NCBI GenBank assembly: GCA_964643255.1
Contig: CAZXSM010000107.1
Span: 1-5,129 of the forward strand
Source: JAAYRG01 sp964643255
Lineage (GTDB): Bacteria; Bacillota; Clostridia; Lachnospirales; Lachnospiraceae
Direction: 5' to 3'
DNA: 5,129 bases
Positions 1 to 4,577 of the stretch are shown piece by piece. Under the pieces are notes generated by a model that was not told the origin of the DNA, did no database searches, and saw only the letters and a list, made by a program, of their open reading frames with translations. The translations under genes and the position numbers were made by a program. Position 1 is the stretch's first letter. The number at the start of each line of letters is the position of its first letter.

Positions 1-56
1 AAAATATTAGCAATTTAGATATTGATTTCTGAGAATTAGTAAAAGCACCAATATGG

Positions 57-85
57 TTATAAAGATTGATAAATAATGTTATAAT
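57..85 (+). promoter_or_regulatory. Candidate extended -10 promoter
   Basis: A perfect TATAAT lies at 80-85, preceded by TG at 77-78, which makes an extended -10 element. A weak -35 match, TTATAA at 57-62, sits 17 bases upstream. The predicted start of transcription would be near position 92, leaving a leader of about 58 bases before the TTG start at 150. This is the best sigma-A-like site I found in the window. It is a consensus match only, and in DNA this AT-rich such matches arise by chance. Confidence 0.45.
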
Positions 86-149
86 TAGATATAAGGATTG
101 CATGATGGTAGAAAAGTGTATCAAGAAAAAACATTGAGGAGATGAAAAC

Positions 150-592
150 TTGAAAAATAAAAAAATATCATTATTACTTTCTTATTAGTAGTTGGATTAA
201 TTATATATATAAATATAAATTTACAAGTTTCTGGTAGTGACATAGAATATGTAAATGAGATTACAAATAATAAACTTGTGTATTTAACAAGATGGAATTT
301 TCAAAATGATGAACGAGTAGAGTATGTTTTAAATAAAGACCAGATAGAAAAGCTTGAAAACTTAATAGTTGAAAGTGATTATAGAAAAATATTATCTTCA
401 AAAGTTAGTTCTTCTGATGGTGTAAGATATGAAATAATGGTAAAGAAAAGTGAAAAAGAAGTATACCTAATAATTCATACAATGGGGGGAGACTATATTA
501 CCGTTCCTCATCAATTTGATGGTAAATTTTTGAAAATAAAGAATCCTGATTGGAAAGAAACTATAGAGGAAATCATATCACTTTCCAAATAA
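150..592 (+). CDS. Membrane-anchored secreted protein of unknown function, frame broken near N-terminus
   Basis: I do not recognise the family. The start is TTG at 150, placed 8 bases after an AGGAG at 137-141. That frame reads LKNKKISLLLSY and stops at TAG 186-188. The downstream frame is open from 161 to 592 and continues the hydrophobic segment as LLVVGLIIYI. Adding one base, either in the A run 159-165 or in the T run 178-180, gives a smooth product of 147 residues: a basic N-terminus, one hydrophobic segment at about 7-24 (signal anchor), then a polar mixed alpha/beta domain of about 120 residues. The only start inside the downstream frame is GTG 278, which has no clear ribosome binding site and would remove the anchor, so I take 150 as the original start. 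The protein would face outside the membrane. The shift could be a sequencing error, a phase-variable tract or real decay. Confidence 0.6.
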
Positions 593-670
593 TAAACATA
601 GATTAAACAAATTGGTTGAAAACATATAAAATATATAAGTGAAATCTATAATATAAGGGGAGGAGTATAG

Positions 671-1030
671 GTGAAAAAAATATTAAGCATAGCTATATTA
701 ATTGTTTTATCATTTACAATATCAGCTTGTAATAAAGCTGAAAATACAGTCTATGTGGGAGTTAATGCAGAGATTTTAGAAATTATAGATGAGGTTCAGG
801 GATTCGTTGTAAAAGGCTTAGATAAGGATAGTATGTTAGGTGAAAAATGTTATATAAACTGTGAATCACCAGATATGTATTTTATTTATGCTGATAATGA
901 AACTGAAGAGGTTACTGACTTGAATTATAATGATTTTGAAGTTGGAGATGAGATAACGGTTGATATAAAATCAGTAGAAAATAAATGTGCATTGACCTCC
1001 AGAGTTCAGCTTATAAGTCAAAGAAAATAA
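671..1030 (+). CDS. Small secreted lipoprotein, unknown function
   Basis: The start is GTG at 671, five bases after a strong AGGGGAGGAG at 656-665. The 119-residue product has a classic lipoprotein signal: K2-K3, a hydrophobic stretch 4-18, and lipobox I-S-A-C with the lipidated Cys at residue 20. The mature part of about 100 residues is acidic and looks beta-rich, with a pattern (AEILEI, GFVVKGL, LGEKCYI, VGDEITVDI) that resembles a small OB-fold domain. Three further Cys (60, 64, 106) could form disulfides. It is probably tethered to the outer face of the cell membrane. The family was not recognised and the OB-fold suggestion is an inference from strand pattern. It has its own ribosome binding site and a 78-base gap from the preceding gene. 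Confidence 0.85.
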   Translation: MKKILSIAILIVLSFTISACNKAENTVYVGVNAEILEIIDEVQGFVVKGLDKDSMLGEKCYINCESPDMYFIYADNETEEVTDLNYNDFEVGDEITVDIKSVENKCALTSRVQLISQRK

Positions 1031-1113
1031 AATTTATACTATACGAATTTTTTAGCAAAATAGGGTCGTAGAGGTATTAAAAGGTCAATAATCAAAAAAA
1101 GTGAGGTTTTAGT

Positions 1114-1581
1114 ATGAATAAACTTACAGAGAATTTAAAAAGAAATAAATTTTTAAAACTATATTTAATACTATTCTCTTTAGTTAATATAGTTTATGTA
1201 TTTTTTGCAGGAGCTAAGTCGCACTATATTGATAAAAATTCATTAGGAGGAACTATAGAAAAATATCAATTTGAATATCTTTCAAGCATTTCGAAAATCA
1301 CAGGCTTTCTTGAAATCTTAATCATATTAATCTTATTGGGTTATCTGATAAAAACTACAGTAAAAAAAGAAAAAGATAATTTAAAACATTTTTTAACTAT
1401 ACATTTTATGCTTTTTATAGTTCTTTTTTTCATAAACTATTTAATCTCCATTTTTTCCTCAGCATATTTTTGGTCTTCAAGCCAATTGCTATTTGTACCA
1501 ATTCAAATAAATATTATAGTTTTGATATATTTTATAGCAGTTTCATTATATAAAAAATATTTAGAAATGTTAGAACTTTGA
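1114..1581 (+). CDS. Four-helix integral membrane protein, unknown function
   Basis: ATG at 1114 follows a GTGAGG-type ribosome binding site at about 1101-1106. The 155-residue product has four hydrophobic segments at about residues 14-34, 61-80, 93-115 and 125-147. The first loop, of about 25 residues, is polar. The connection between helices 2 and 3 is lysine-rich (TTVKKEKDNLKH), which by the positive-inside rule places it in the cytoplasm together with both termini. I see no enzymatic motif and do not recognise the family. It is a stand-alone gene with an 83-base gap upstream and a hairpin-forming gap downstream. Confidence 0.8.
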   Translation: MNKLTENLKRNKFLKLYLILFSLVNIVYVFFAGAKSHYIDKNSLGGTIEKYQFEYLSSISKITGFLEILIILILLGYLIKTTVKKEKDNLKHFLTIHFMLFIVLFFINYLISIFSSAYFWSSSQLLFVPIQINIIVLIYFIAVSLYKKYLEMLEL

Positions 1582-1590
1582 AGGAATAAT

Positions 1591-1635
1591 GCTATGCCAT
1601 ACTTTGAGCAAAGTATAGCGTAAGGTATAAAAATG
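1591..1635 (+). repeat. Imperfect hairpin downstream of the four-helix protein gene
   Basis: ATACTTTG (1599-1606) and CAAAGTAT (1609-1616) form an 8-bp perfect stem around two bases. An outer stem of TATGCC (1593-1598) with GGTATA (1624-1629), containing one G-U pair, flanks it, with bases 1617-1623 bulged out. An alternative pairing of GCTAT 1591-1595 with ATAGC 1615-1619 is possible. No T run follows, so it does not look like a normal intrinsic terminator. It could still shape the mRNA 3' end or be a junction of an inserted segment. Confidence 0.5.
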
Positions 1636-1672
1636 TGCAACTAAATAGTATTTATAATTTGGCAGGCATGAG

Positions 1673-2101
1673 ATGAAATATCAAAAGAAAAATATAACGA
1701 TAATAGTATTTTTTATTCTTGTCATTAGTCTATATTGGTTGTTGGATACAGATAGATACATAAGAGACAATATTATCACGGTTGACAAAGTAGATAGTAT
1801 TGATATTGTTACTGAAGACAAGTTAGTGTCACATCCATTTGATGAAAGATTAATTAAACTTGTATCATATGGTGGCTTTGTAGTTAAAGCAGATAATTTT
1901 TTTGTTGGATTATTCTCGCCATATAGTAGAAAATTAACCAAAATTGATATGAGTATTAGATATATGAAAAGTGAATCTACACTTGCTACTGCTGATGTTT
2001 TTCAGTCTAATGAAGATTCAGAAGAATATATTTTGTATATGAATAATATTTATTGGACAACAAATTCAAAACTTATGGATTTACTACAGTTGATAGAATA
2101 A
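1673..2101 (+). CDS. Membrane-anchored extracytoplasmic protein, unknown function
   Basis: ATG at 1673 lies six bases after a modest GGCAGG at 1661-1666. The 142-residue product opens with a basic MKYQKK, then one hydrophobic helix at about 8-24 without a lipobox Cys, so it should be a signal anchor. The remaining 118 residues are polar with alternating strand-like segments (VDSIDIV, RLIKLVSYGGFVV, EEYILYMNNIYW) and end in a helix (SKLMDLLQLIE). Size and layout resemble the reconstructed product of 150-592 (anchor, beta-rich middle, C-terminal helix), but I cannot show homology by eye. It is a stand-alone gene with a weak ribosome binding site and a hairpin-rich gap after it. Function unknown. 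Confidence 0.8.
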   Translation: MKYQKKNITIIVFFILVISLYWLLDTDRYIRDNIITVDKVDSIDIVTEDKLVSHPFDERLIKLVSYGGFVVKADNFFVGLFSPYSRKLTKIDMSIRYMKSESTLATADVFQSNEDSEEYILYMNNIYWTTNSKLMDLLQLIE

Positions 2102-2129
2102 CTTCTAAAACCAGGATTATCTTAGGTAG

Positions 2130-2167
2130 CTCATATGTCACATTCTTTATAAAATATGACATAAGGG
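2130..2167 (+). repeat. Imperfect inverted repeat upstream of the VOC gene
   Basis: TATGTCA (2134-2140) pairs with TGACATA (2157-2163). After one A-A mismatch the stem continues as CTC 2130-2132 with GGG 2165-2167, including a T-G pair. Inside the loop, ATT 2142-2144 can pair with AAT 2153-2155. The dyad is centred near 2148, about 70 bases before the VOC start codon. It could be an operator, an mRNA hairpin or an insertion scar. No T run follows, so it is not a standard terminator. Confidence 0.5.
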
Positions 2168-2216
2168 TAGATTAAAGCGAACTATATGTTAGATTAAGAA
2201 GGGGGAAAAATATACA

Positions 2217-2603
2217 ATGAAAGCACAAATTAGTCTTATTACGATTTGGACAAATGATATAGATAAAATGAAAGAGTTCTATAATCAAGTCCTCGGATTC
2301 AAAATTGAAAATGACCTTGGTAATTATGTTGAGTTTGAAAACGATGGAGCAAGATTTGCTATTTGCATGAGAGATGTTATGTATGAGTACAGTAGCGAAT
2401 ATAGGAAAGAGTCATTTGGACAGGGCTTTGAACTTGCTTTCCCATGTGAAAGCCCTAATGATGTTGACGAATCATTTAAGGAGTTAATCTCTAAAGGAGC
2501 AACTTCTATTCATGAACCACAAGATATGCCTTGGGATCAAAGAACAGCACTATTTGCTGACCCAGATGGAAACATACATGAGATTTTTGCAGAAATTAAA
2601 TAG
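2217..2603 (+). CDS. VOC superfamily protein (glyoxalase/bleomycin-resistance fold)
   Basis: ATG at 2217 follows AGAAGGGGG (2197-2205). The 128-residue product is a single VOC unit with two beta-alpha-beta-beta-beta modules. The first has the signature FYNQVLGFKIE (21-31). The second begins near GFELAF (about 70-75) and ends in the family's hallmark ADPDGNIHEIFAEI. The fold serves lyases, dioxygenases and antibiotic-binding resistance proteins in the cytoplasm. The conserved late Glu of HEIFA is present. However, the positions that hold the two metal-binding His of glyoxalase I are Leu7 and the Phe of GFELAF, so a glyoxalase I role is unlikely. A binding or resistance role, or another metal arrangement, is possible. 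Substrate cannot be told. Length is normal and the gene looks intact. Confidence 0.93.
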   Translation: MKAQISLITIWTNDIDKMKEFYNQVLGFKIENDLGNYVEFENDGARFAICMRDVMYEYSSEYRKESFGQGFELAFPCESPNDVDESFKELISKGATSIHEPQDMPWDQRTALFADPDGNIHEIFAEIK

Positions 2604-2625
2604 TGCGTAGTTTTTATAAAAGACG

Positions 2626-2636
2626 AACTGAACAAG
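2626..2636 (+). repeat. 11-bp direct repeat AACTGAACAAG, copy 1
   Basis: The sequence AACTGAACAAG occurs here, 23 bases after the VOC stop codon, and again at 2851-2861. Similarity extends past the exact match: this copy continues GTTATCAAAG and the other, after four extra bases, ATTATCTAAG. The two copies are 225 bases apart and bracket the start-less peptide frame at 2708-2851. Confidence 0.6.
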
Positions 2637-2690
2637 GTTATCAAAGTAAAAAAAGTACGAAGTAATTATATTCTTTGTTATTAGAATTAG

Positions 2691-2697
2691 AGAGGAG
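2691..2697 (+). promoter_or_regulatory. Ribosome binding site without an ATG/GTG/TTG start
   Basis: AGAGGAG here is a good Shine-Dalgarno, but no standard start codon follows at normal distance in the open frame. ATT lies at 2702 (spacing 4) and ATA at 2708 (spacing 10). It suggests that the following peptide gene either lost its ATG by a single base change or uses a rare start. Confidence 0.5.
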
Positions 2698-2707
2698 AAT
2701 TATTACC

Positions 2708-2851
2708 ATAGAAATTCAATTTATTGCAGGAATATTTATTCTTTTAATAATATCTGTGGTATTTGCAAAGTTTTATAGGCAAATAACAAGCTATATAGCA
2801 GAACGAATTAGAAACCTTTTTTCAAGTGTATTGAAAAGAATTAAGAACTAA
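2708..2851 (+). pseudogene. 47-codon single-helix membrane peptide lacking a normal start codon
   Basis: The frame reads I-E-I-Q-F-I-A-G-I-F-I-L-L-I-I-S and ends in VLKRIKN, stopping at TAA 2849-2851. One hydrophobic helix spans about residues 4-20, followed by a basic, amphipathic-looking tail with five Arg/Lys-rich turns (KFYRQ, ERIRN, KRIKN). That arrangement would place a short outside N-terminus and a cytoplasmic tail, or act as a membrane-active peptide. Codon 1 is ATA; an ATG there would make an ordinary small gene. The ribosome binding site AGAGGAG at 2691-2697 supports a real gene. I do not recognise the family. It may be a gene silenced by a start-codon mutation, or may initiate at ATT 2702 or ATA 2708. 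Confidence 0.5.
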
Positions 2852-2909
2852 ACTGAACAAGTATAATTATCTAAGAGACATCATTTATTAACGGCGTTGC
2901 AGTTGTATA
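2849..2909 (+). repeat. Junction-like sequence upstream of the 62-residue membrane protein gene
   Basis: This stretch holds copy 2 of AACTGAACAAG (2851-2861), overlapping the last base of the preceding stop codon, then AATTATCT (2865-2872), then a GGCGTTGCAG-containing block (2884-2909). The last block matches 3197-3222, after the next gene, at 19 of 26 positions without gaps. AACT and AATTATCT also recur right after that gene's stop (3132-3144). The 62-residue gene is therefore bracketed by related sequences. Confidence 0.5.
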
Positions 2910-2943
2910 AGATTGTGTAGCTAAATTTAGGAGGAGATTATTT

Positions 2944-3132
2944 ATGAAAAAAAATATTAATATGTTTAAATTTCTTATTGTTATTAATCCCGTTATAGTG
3001 ATTCTGTCTATATATGTAGCTGATATTAATTACTATTTAATAAAACCATTACTTGCTGGTGCTGTAATGATATTATGTTCTGTGCAGTATAGCTTATTAG
3101 GCAAGTTATACAAAGATACGAGAGAAGATTAA
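2944..3132 (+). CDS. Small two-helix membrane protein, unknown function
   Basis: ATG at 2944 lies seven bases after a near-perfect AGGAGGAG (2929-2936), the best ribosome binding site in the window. The 62-residue product has a basic start (MKKN), a hydrophobic segment at about 8-27, a short polar hinge (DINYY) and a second segment at about 32-53, ending in charged GKLYKDTRED. Both ends probably face the cytoplasm. No family recognised. Related sequences in the gaps on both sides suggest it may have arrived as a single-gene unit. Confidence 0.75.
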   Translation: MKKNINMFKFLIVINPVIVILSIYVADINYYLIKPLLAGAVMILCSVQYSLLGKLYKDTRED

Positions 3133-3222
3133 ACTAAATTATCTGCACTTTCTTATTATTATGTGAAATAAATAATTTATAAAGAGATGAACATATTTTA
3201 TACTTGGCGTCGTAGTTATATA
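3130..3222 (+). repeat. Second junction-like sequence, downstream of the 62-residue gene
   Basis: It begins at the stop codon with AACT followed by AATTATCT (to 3144) and ends with a block at 3197-3222 containing GGCGTCGTAGTTATATA. That block matches the block at 2884-2909. The spacing between the two parts is 52 bases here and 11 in the upstream copy, so they are not simple duplicates of one contiguous element. Confidence 0.4.
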
Positions 3223-3228
3223 CATAAG

Positions 3229-3271
3229 CATAATAAAAATGAATAAAAACATAATAAGATATTTTTATTAT
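3229..3271 (+). repeat. AT-rich direct and inverted repeats in the 250-base gap
   Basis: The gap 3133-3382 has no gene I can support. Within it CATAATAA occurs at 3229-3236 and again at 3250-3257, exactly 21 bases (two helical turns) apart. ATAATAAAAAT (3230-3240) is also a perfect 11-bp inverted match to ATTTTTATTAT (3261-3271). TAGTACTA (3274-3281) is a short perfect palindrome just beyond, and a TATAAT lies at 3297-3302 without a good -35. These could be operator sites for the downstream regulator, but low-complexity AT sequence produces such patterns readily. Confidence 0.35.
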
Positions 3272-3344
3272 TATAGTACTACCAAATATATCGGTTTATA
3301 ATTTCAATAAAAGAAACCTAATGTGATGTATATATATAGCATGT

Positions 3345-3368
3345 TTATGATACATATACATATCATAA
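3345..3368 (+). promoter_or_regulatory. Perfect 24-bp inverted repeat just before a ribosome binding site
   Basis: TTATGATA (3345-3352) and TATCATAA (3361-3368) are perfect 8-bp arms around an 8-base spacer. The second arm ends one base before the GGGGG ribosome binding site at 3370-3374 of the membrane protein gene. As DNA, it has the size and symmetry of an operator for a dimeric XRE regulator such as the one encoded two genes on. As RNA, it would form a hairpin beside the ribosome binding site. Confidence 0.5.
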
Positions 3369-3369
3369 T

Positions 3370-3374
3370 GGGGG
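3370..3374 (+). promoter_or_regulatory. Ribosome binding site that sets the start at 3383
   Basis: GGGGG is followed eight bases later by ATG 3383. The same frame is open further upstream, with ATGs from 3323, but those lack a ribosome binding site and would translate the inverted repeat as MYIYSMFMIHIHII, which looks like non-coding sequence. Confidence 0.65.
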
Positions 3375-3382
3375 TTTTTAGT

Positions 3383-3565
3383 ATGATAAAAAAAGAGTTT
3401 TATTTTGGAATCTTTGGGTTAATTGGATTTAAGAGTTTGTTATATTTTTATACAGGAGATTATTCATATTTAGGTTATGTTAGTTTTTTTTGTTTCTTTT
3501 CATGGTTCTTTATTGGTAGAATTAATGCAAGTAAAGAGGATGAAAGATACATTGAAATATATTAG
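3383..3565 (+). CDS. Short G/F-rich membrane protein, probably truncated DUF3796-like, paired with XRE regulator
   Basis: From ATG 3383 the product is 60 residues: MIKKEF, then glycine- and phenylalanine-rich hydrophobic segments at about 6-22 (YFGIFGLIGFKSLLYF) and 28-46 (SYLGYVSFFCFFSWFF), and a tail with KEDERYIEIY. The repeated GF/GL pattern followed by a DER motif resembles DUF3796-type membrane proteins often found beside small XRE regulators in Firmicutes. Those proteins usually continue well past the DER motif, whereas this one stops five codons after it. The family link is from memory of its pattern and is moderate. The regulator starts 12 bases after the stop and in the same frame, so one TAG alone separates the two reading frames. 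They are very likely co-transcribed, and the membrane protein may modulate the regulator's activity or be its target. Confidence 0.7.
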   Translation: MIKKEFYFGIFGLIGFKSLLYFYTGDYSYLGYVSFFCFFSWFFIGRINASKEDERYIEIY

Positions 3566-3577
3566 AGGAAAAATAAT

Positions 3578-3778
3578 ATGGGTAAATTCATTTGTAAGCT
3601 AAAAAGATATAGACAATTAAAGGAACTAACACAAGAACAACTTGCAGATATCGTTGGCGTAAGAAGAGAAACAATAATGAGATTTGAATCTGCTAAATAT
3701 AATCCTTCATTAAAACTTGCTATATATATTTCAAGAGCAGTAAATACTCCTATTGAAGAAATATTTATATTTGGTTAA
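3578..3778 (+). CDS. Small XRE-family helix-turn-helix transcriptional regulator
   Basis: ATG at 3578 follows AGAGGA (3564-3569), which overlaps the previous stop codon. The 66-residue protein is essentially one Cro/C1-type DNA-binding domain of five helices. The scanning helix is TQEQLADIVG (18-27) and the recognition helix RRETIMRFESA (29-39), followed by KYNPSLKLAIYISRAVNTPIEEIF, the usual hydrophobic core of the family. Most relatives have IENGKYNPSL where this one has FESAKYNPSL, a mild departure after the recognition helix. It should bind DNA as a dimer in the cytoplasm, probably autoregulating from sites in the gap upstream. Length is normal for the short family. Its stop codon lies only a few bases before the remnant of a peptidase gene. 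Confidence 0.93.
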   Translation: MGKFICKLKRYRQLKELTQEQLADIVGVRRETIMRFESAKYNPSLKLAIYISRAVNTPIEEIFIFG

Positions 3779-3783
3779 TAGGA

Positions 3784-4484
3784 GTATGGATAGGGTACTC
3801 AGATACTACTATCACACACTTCATGTGTCTAAAAGCAAATCTTTCAAGTTTTTATGGAGCATCTATTCTTGCTGAATTTGCAGAAAATGTTAAAGTGTTT
3901 GATTATACCTCATATTGGATAAAAAAGGTTCTATTTGAGAATAGTCCCATTGGAATAATACCAATAGCTAAAGAATGGACAGATCAAAGGGTAGAATGGT
4001 TTGAAAGTAATGCTTTTATTGAAAAAATATGATTAAAAATCAAGAGTATGAATTTTTGCAAGGTAATGGCATAGTTAAAGGTCATTTGATTGGTTGATGT
4101 ATTGAAGTGATGGAGATGATTAAAGGTACATCACTTTGGCCATCAAATGAAATATTTGAAGATGCTATTCTATTCTTTGAAACATCAGAAGACATGCCAG
4201 AGCCAAGTTATATAGAATACTGGCTTAGGAACTATGGAAGTCAAGGGATACTACAAAAGGCAAAAGCAATAATTTTTGGGAAACCATATCAAGAAAAATA
4301 TTATGAAGAGTACAAGGAAACTATTATGAAGGTTATTTTAGAATTAGAACTTTTTGATTTGCCTATTATCTATAATATGTCGTTTGGACATAATCAGCCA
4401 ATGATGTGTTTACCATATGGTGCTATGGCAGAGATTGATTGCGATAAAAGTACCTTTTCTATACTTGACCCAGGGGTAATATAA
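3784..4484 (+). pseudogene. Decayed peptidase S66 gene (MccF / LD-carboxypeptidase-like), N-terminus missing
   Basis: Intact S66 proteins are serine hydrolases that cut L,D bonds in muropeptides or, in the MccF branch, inactivate microcin C-type peptide-nucleotides. Homology starts at about 3787 with W-IGYSDTT, whose Ser (TCA 3799-3801) matches the family nucleophile. It continues through SFYGASILAEFAEN and WTDQRVEWFE. The frame is lost at TGA 4030-4032; adding one A to the run 4022-4027 restores NQEYEFLQGNGIVKGHLIG. TGA 4095-4097 then replaces an expected Gly codon before CIEVMEMIKGT. From there the frame is open to the natural end at 4484 and holds FFETSED (Glu, 4179-4181), YWLRNYGSQGIL, FGKPY and GHNQPMMCLPYG (His, 4389-4391). 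All three catalytic residues remain, but about 100-110 N-terminal codons are absent and no start or ribosome binding site exists. The remnant is non-functional. The family call is firm; the exact substrate is not knowable. Confidence 0.88.
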
Positions 4485-4577
4485 AATCTTATAAACACTG
4501 AATTAGTAGTAGGGTTACGATAAAAAAAGCAATATAAATTTCAATATGAGAATGAATATAATATATATTTTTATTTA

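Noticed and set aside
3..32. Tail of an upstream gene (reads NISNLDIDF then TGA)
   Set aside because: Too short to support; other frames are equally possible and no family can be recognised.
278..592. GTG at 278 as the true start of the first gene
   Set aside because: No clear ribosome binding site, and the in-frame sequence upstream continues a typical signal-anchor that reaches a well-placed TTG once one base is added.
616..652. Promoter TTGAAA (616-621) with TATAAT (647-652) before the lipoprotein
   Set aside because: Spacing of 25 bases is too long, and the TATAAT is so close that transcription would start inside the ribosome binding site.
1681..1941. Reverse-strand reading frame of 86 codons
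   Set aside because: It lies wholly opposite the 1673-2101 gene, has no ribosome binding site and its product is the low-complexity reverse image of an AT-rich gene.
3323..3382. Upstream ATG starts for the G/F-rich membrane protein
   Set aside because: No ribosome binding site precedes them and the extension translates the inverted repeat and the GGGGG ribosome binding site of the 3383 start.
1582..3382. Classical integron attC sites between genes
   Set aside because: No RYYYAAC/GTTRRRY core pairs in the right arrangement and no integrase in view; only looser junction-like motifs are present.
3823..4032. Independent gene starting at ATG 3823
   Set aside because: The ATG is an internal Met of the S66 peptidase; recognisable family sequence continues upstream in frame to about 3787.
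4095..4097. UGA recoded as glycine or tryptophan
   Set aside because: TGA ends the 1114-1581 gene normally, and the peptidase also has a frameshift and missing N-terminus, so decay explains the codon.
4107..4484. Independent gene starting at 4107
   Set aside because: It is the C-terminal part of the same S66 peptidase after a nonsense codon, without its own ribosome binding site.
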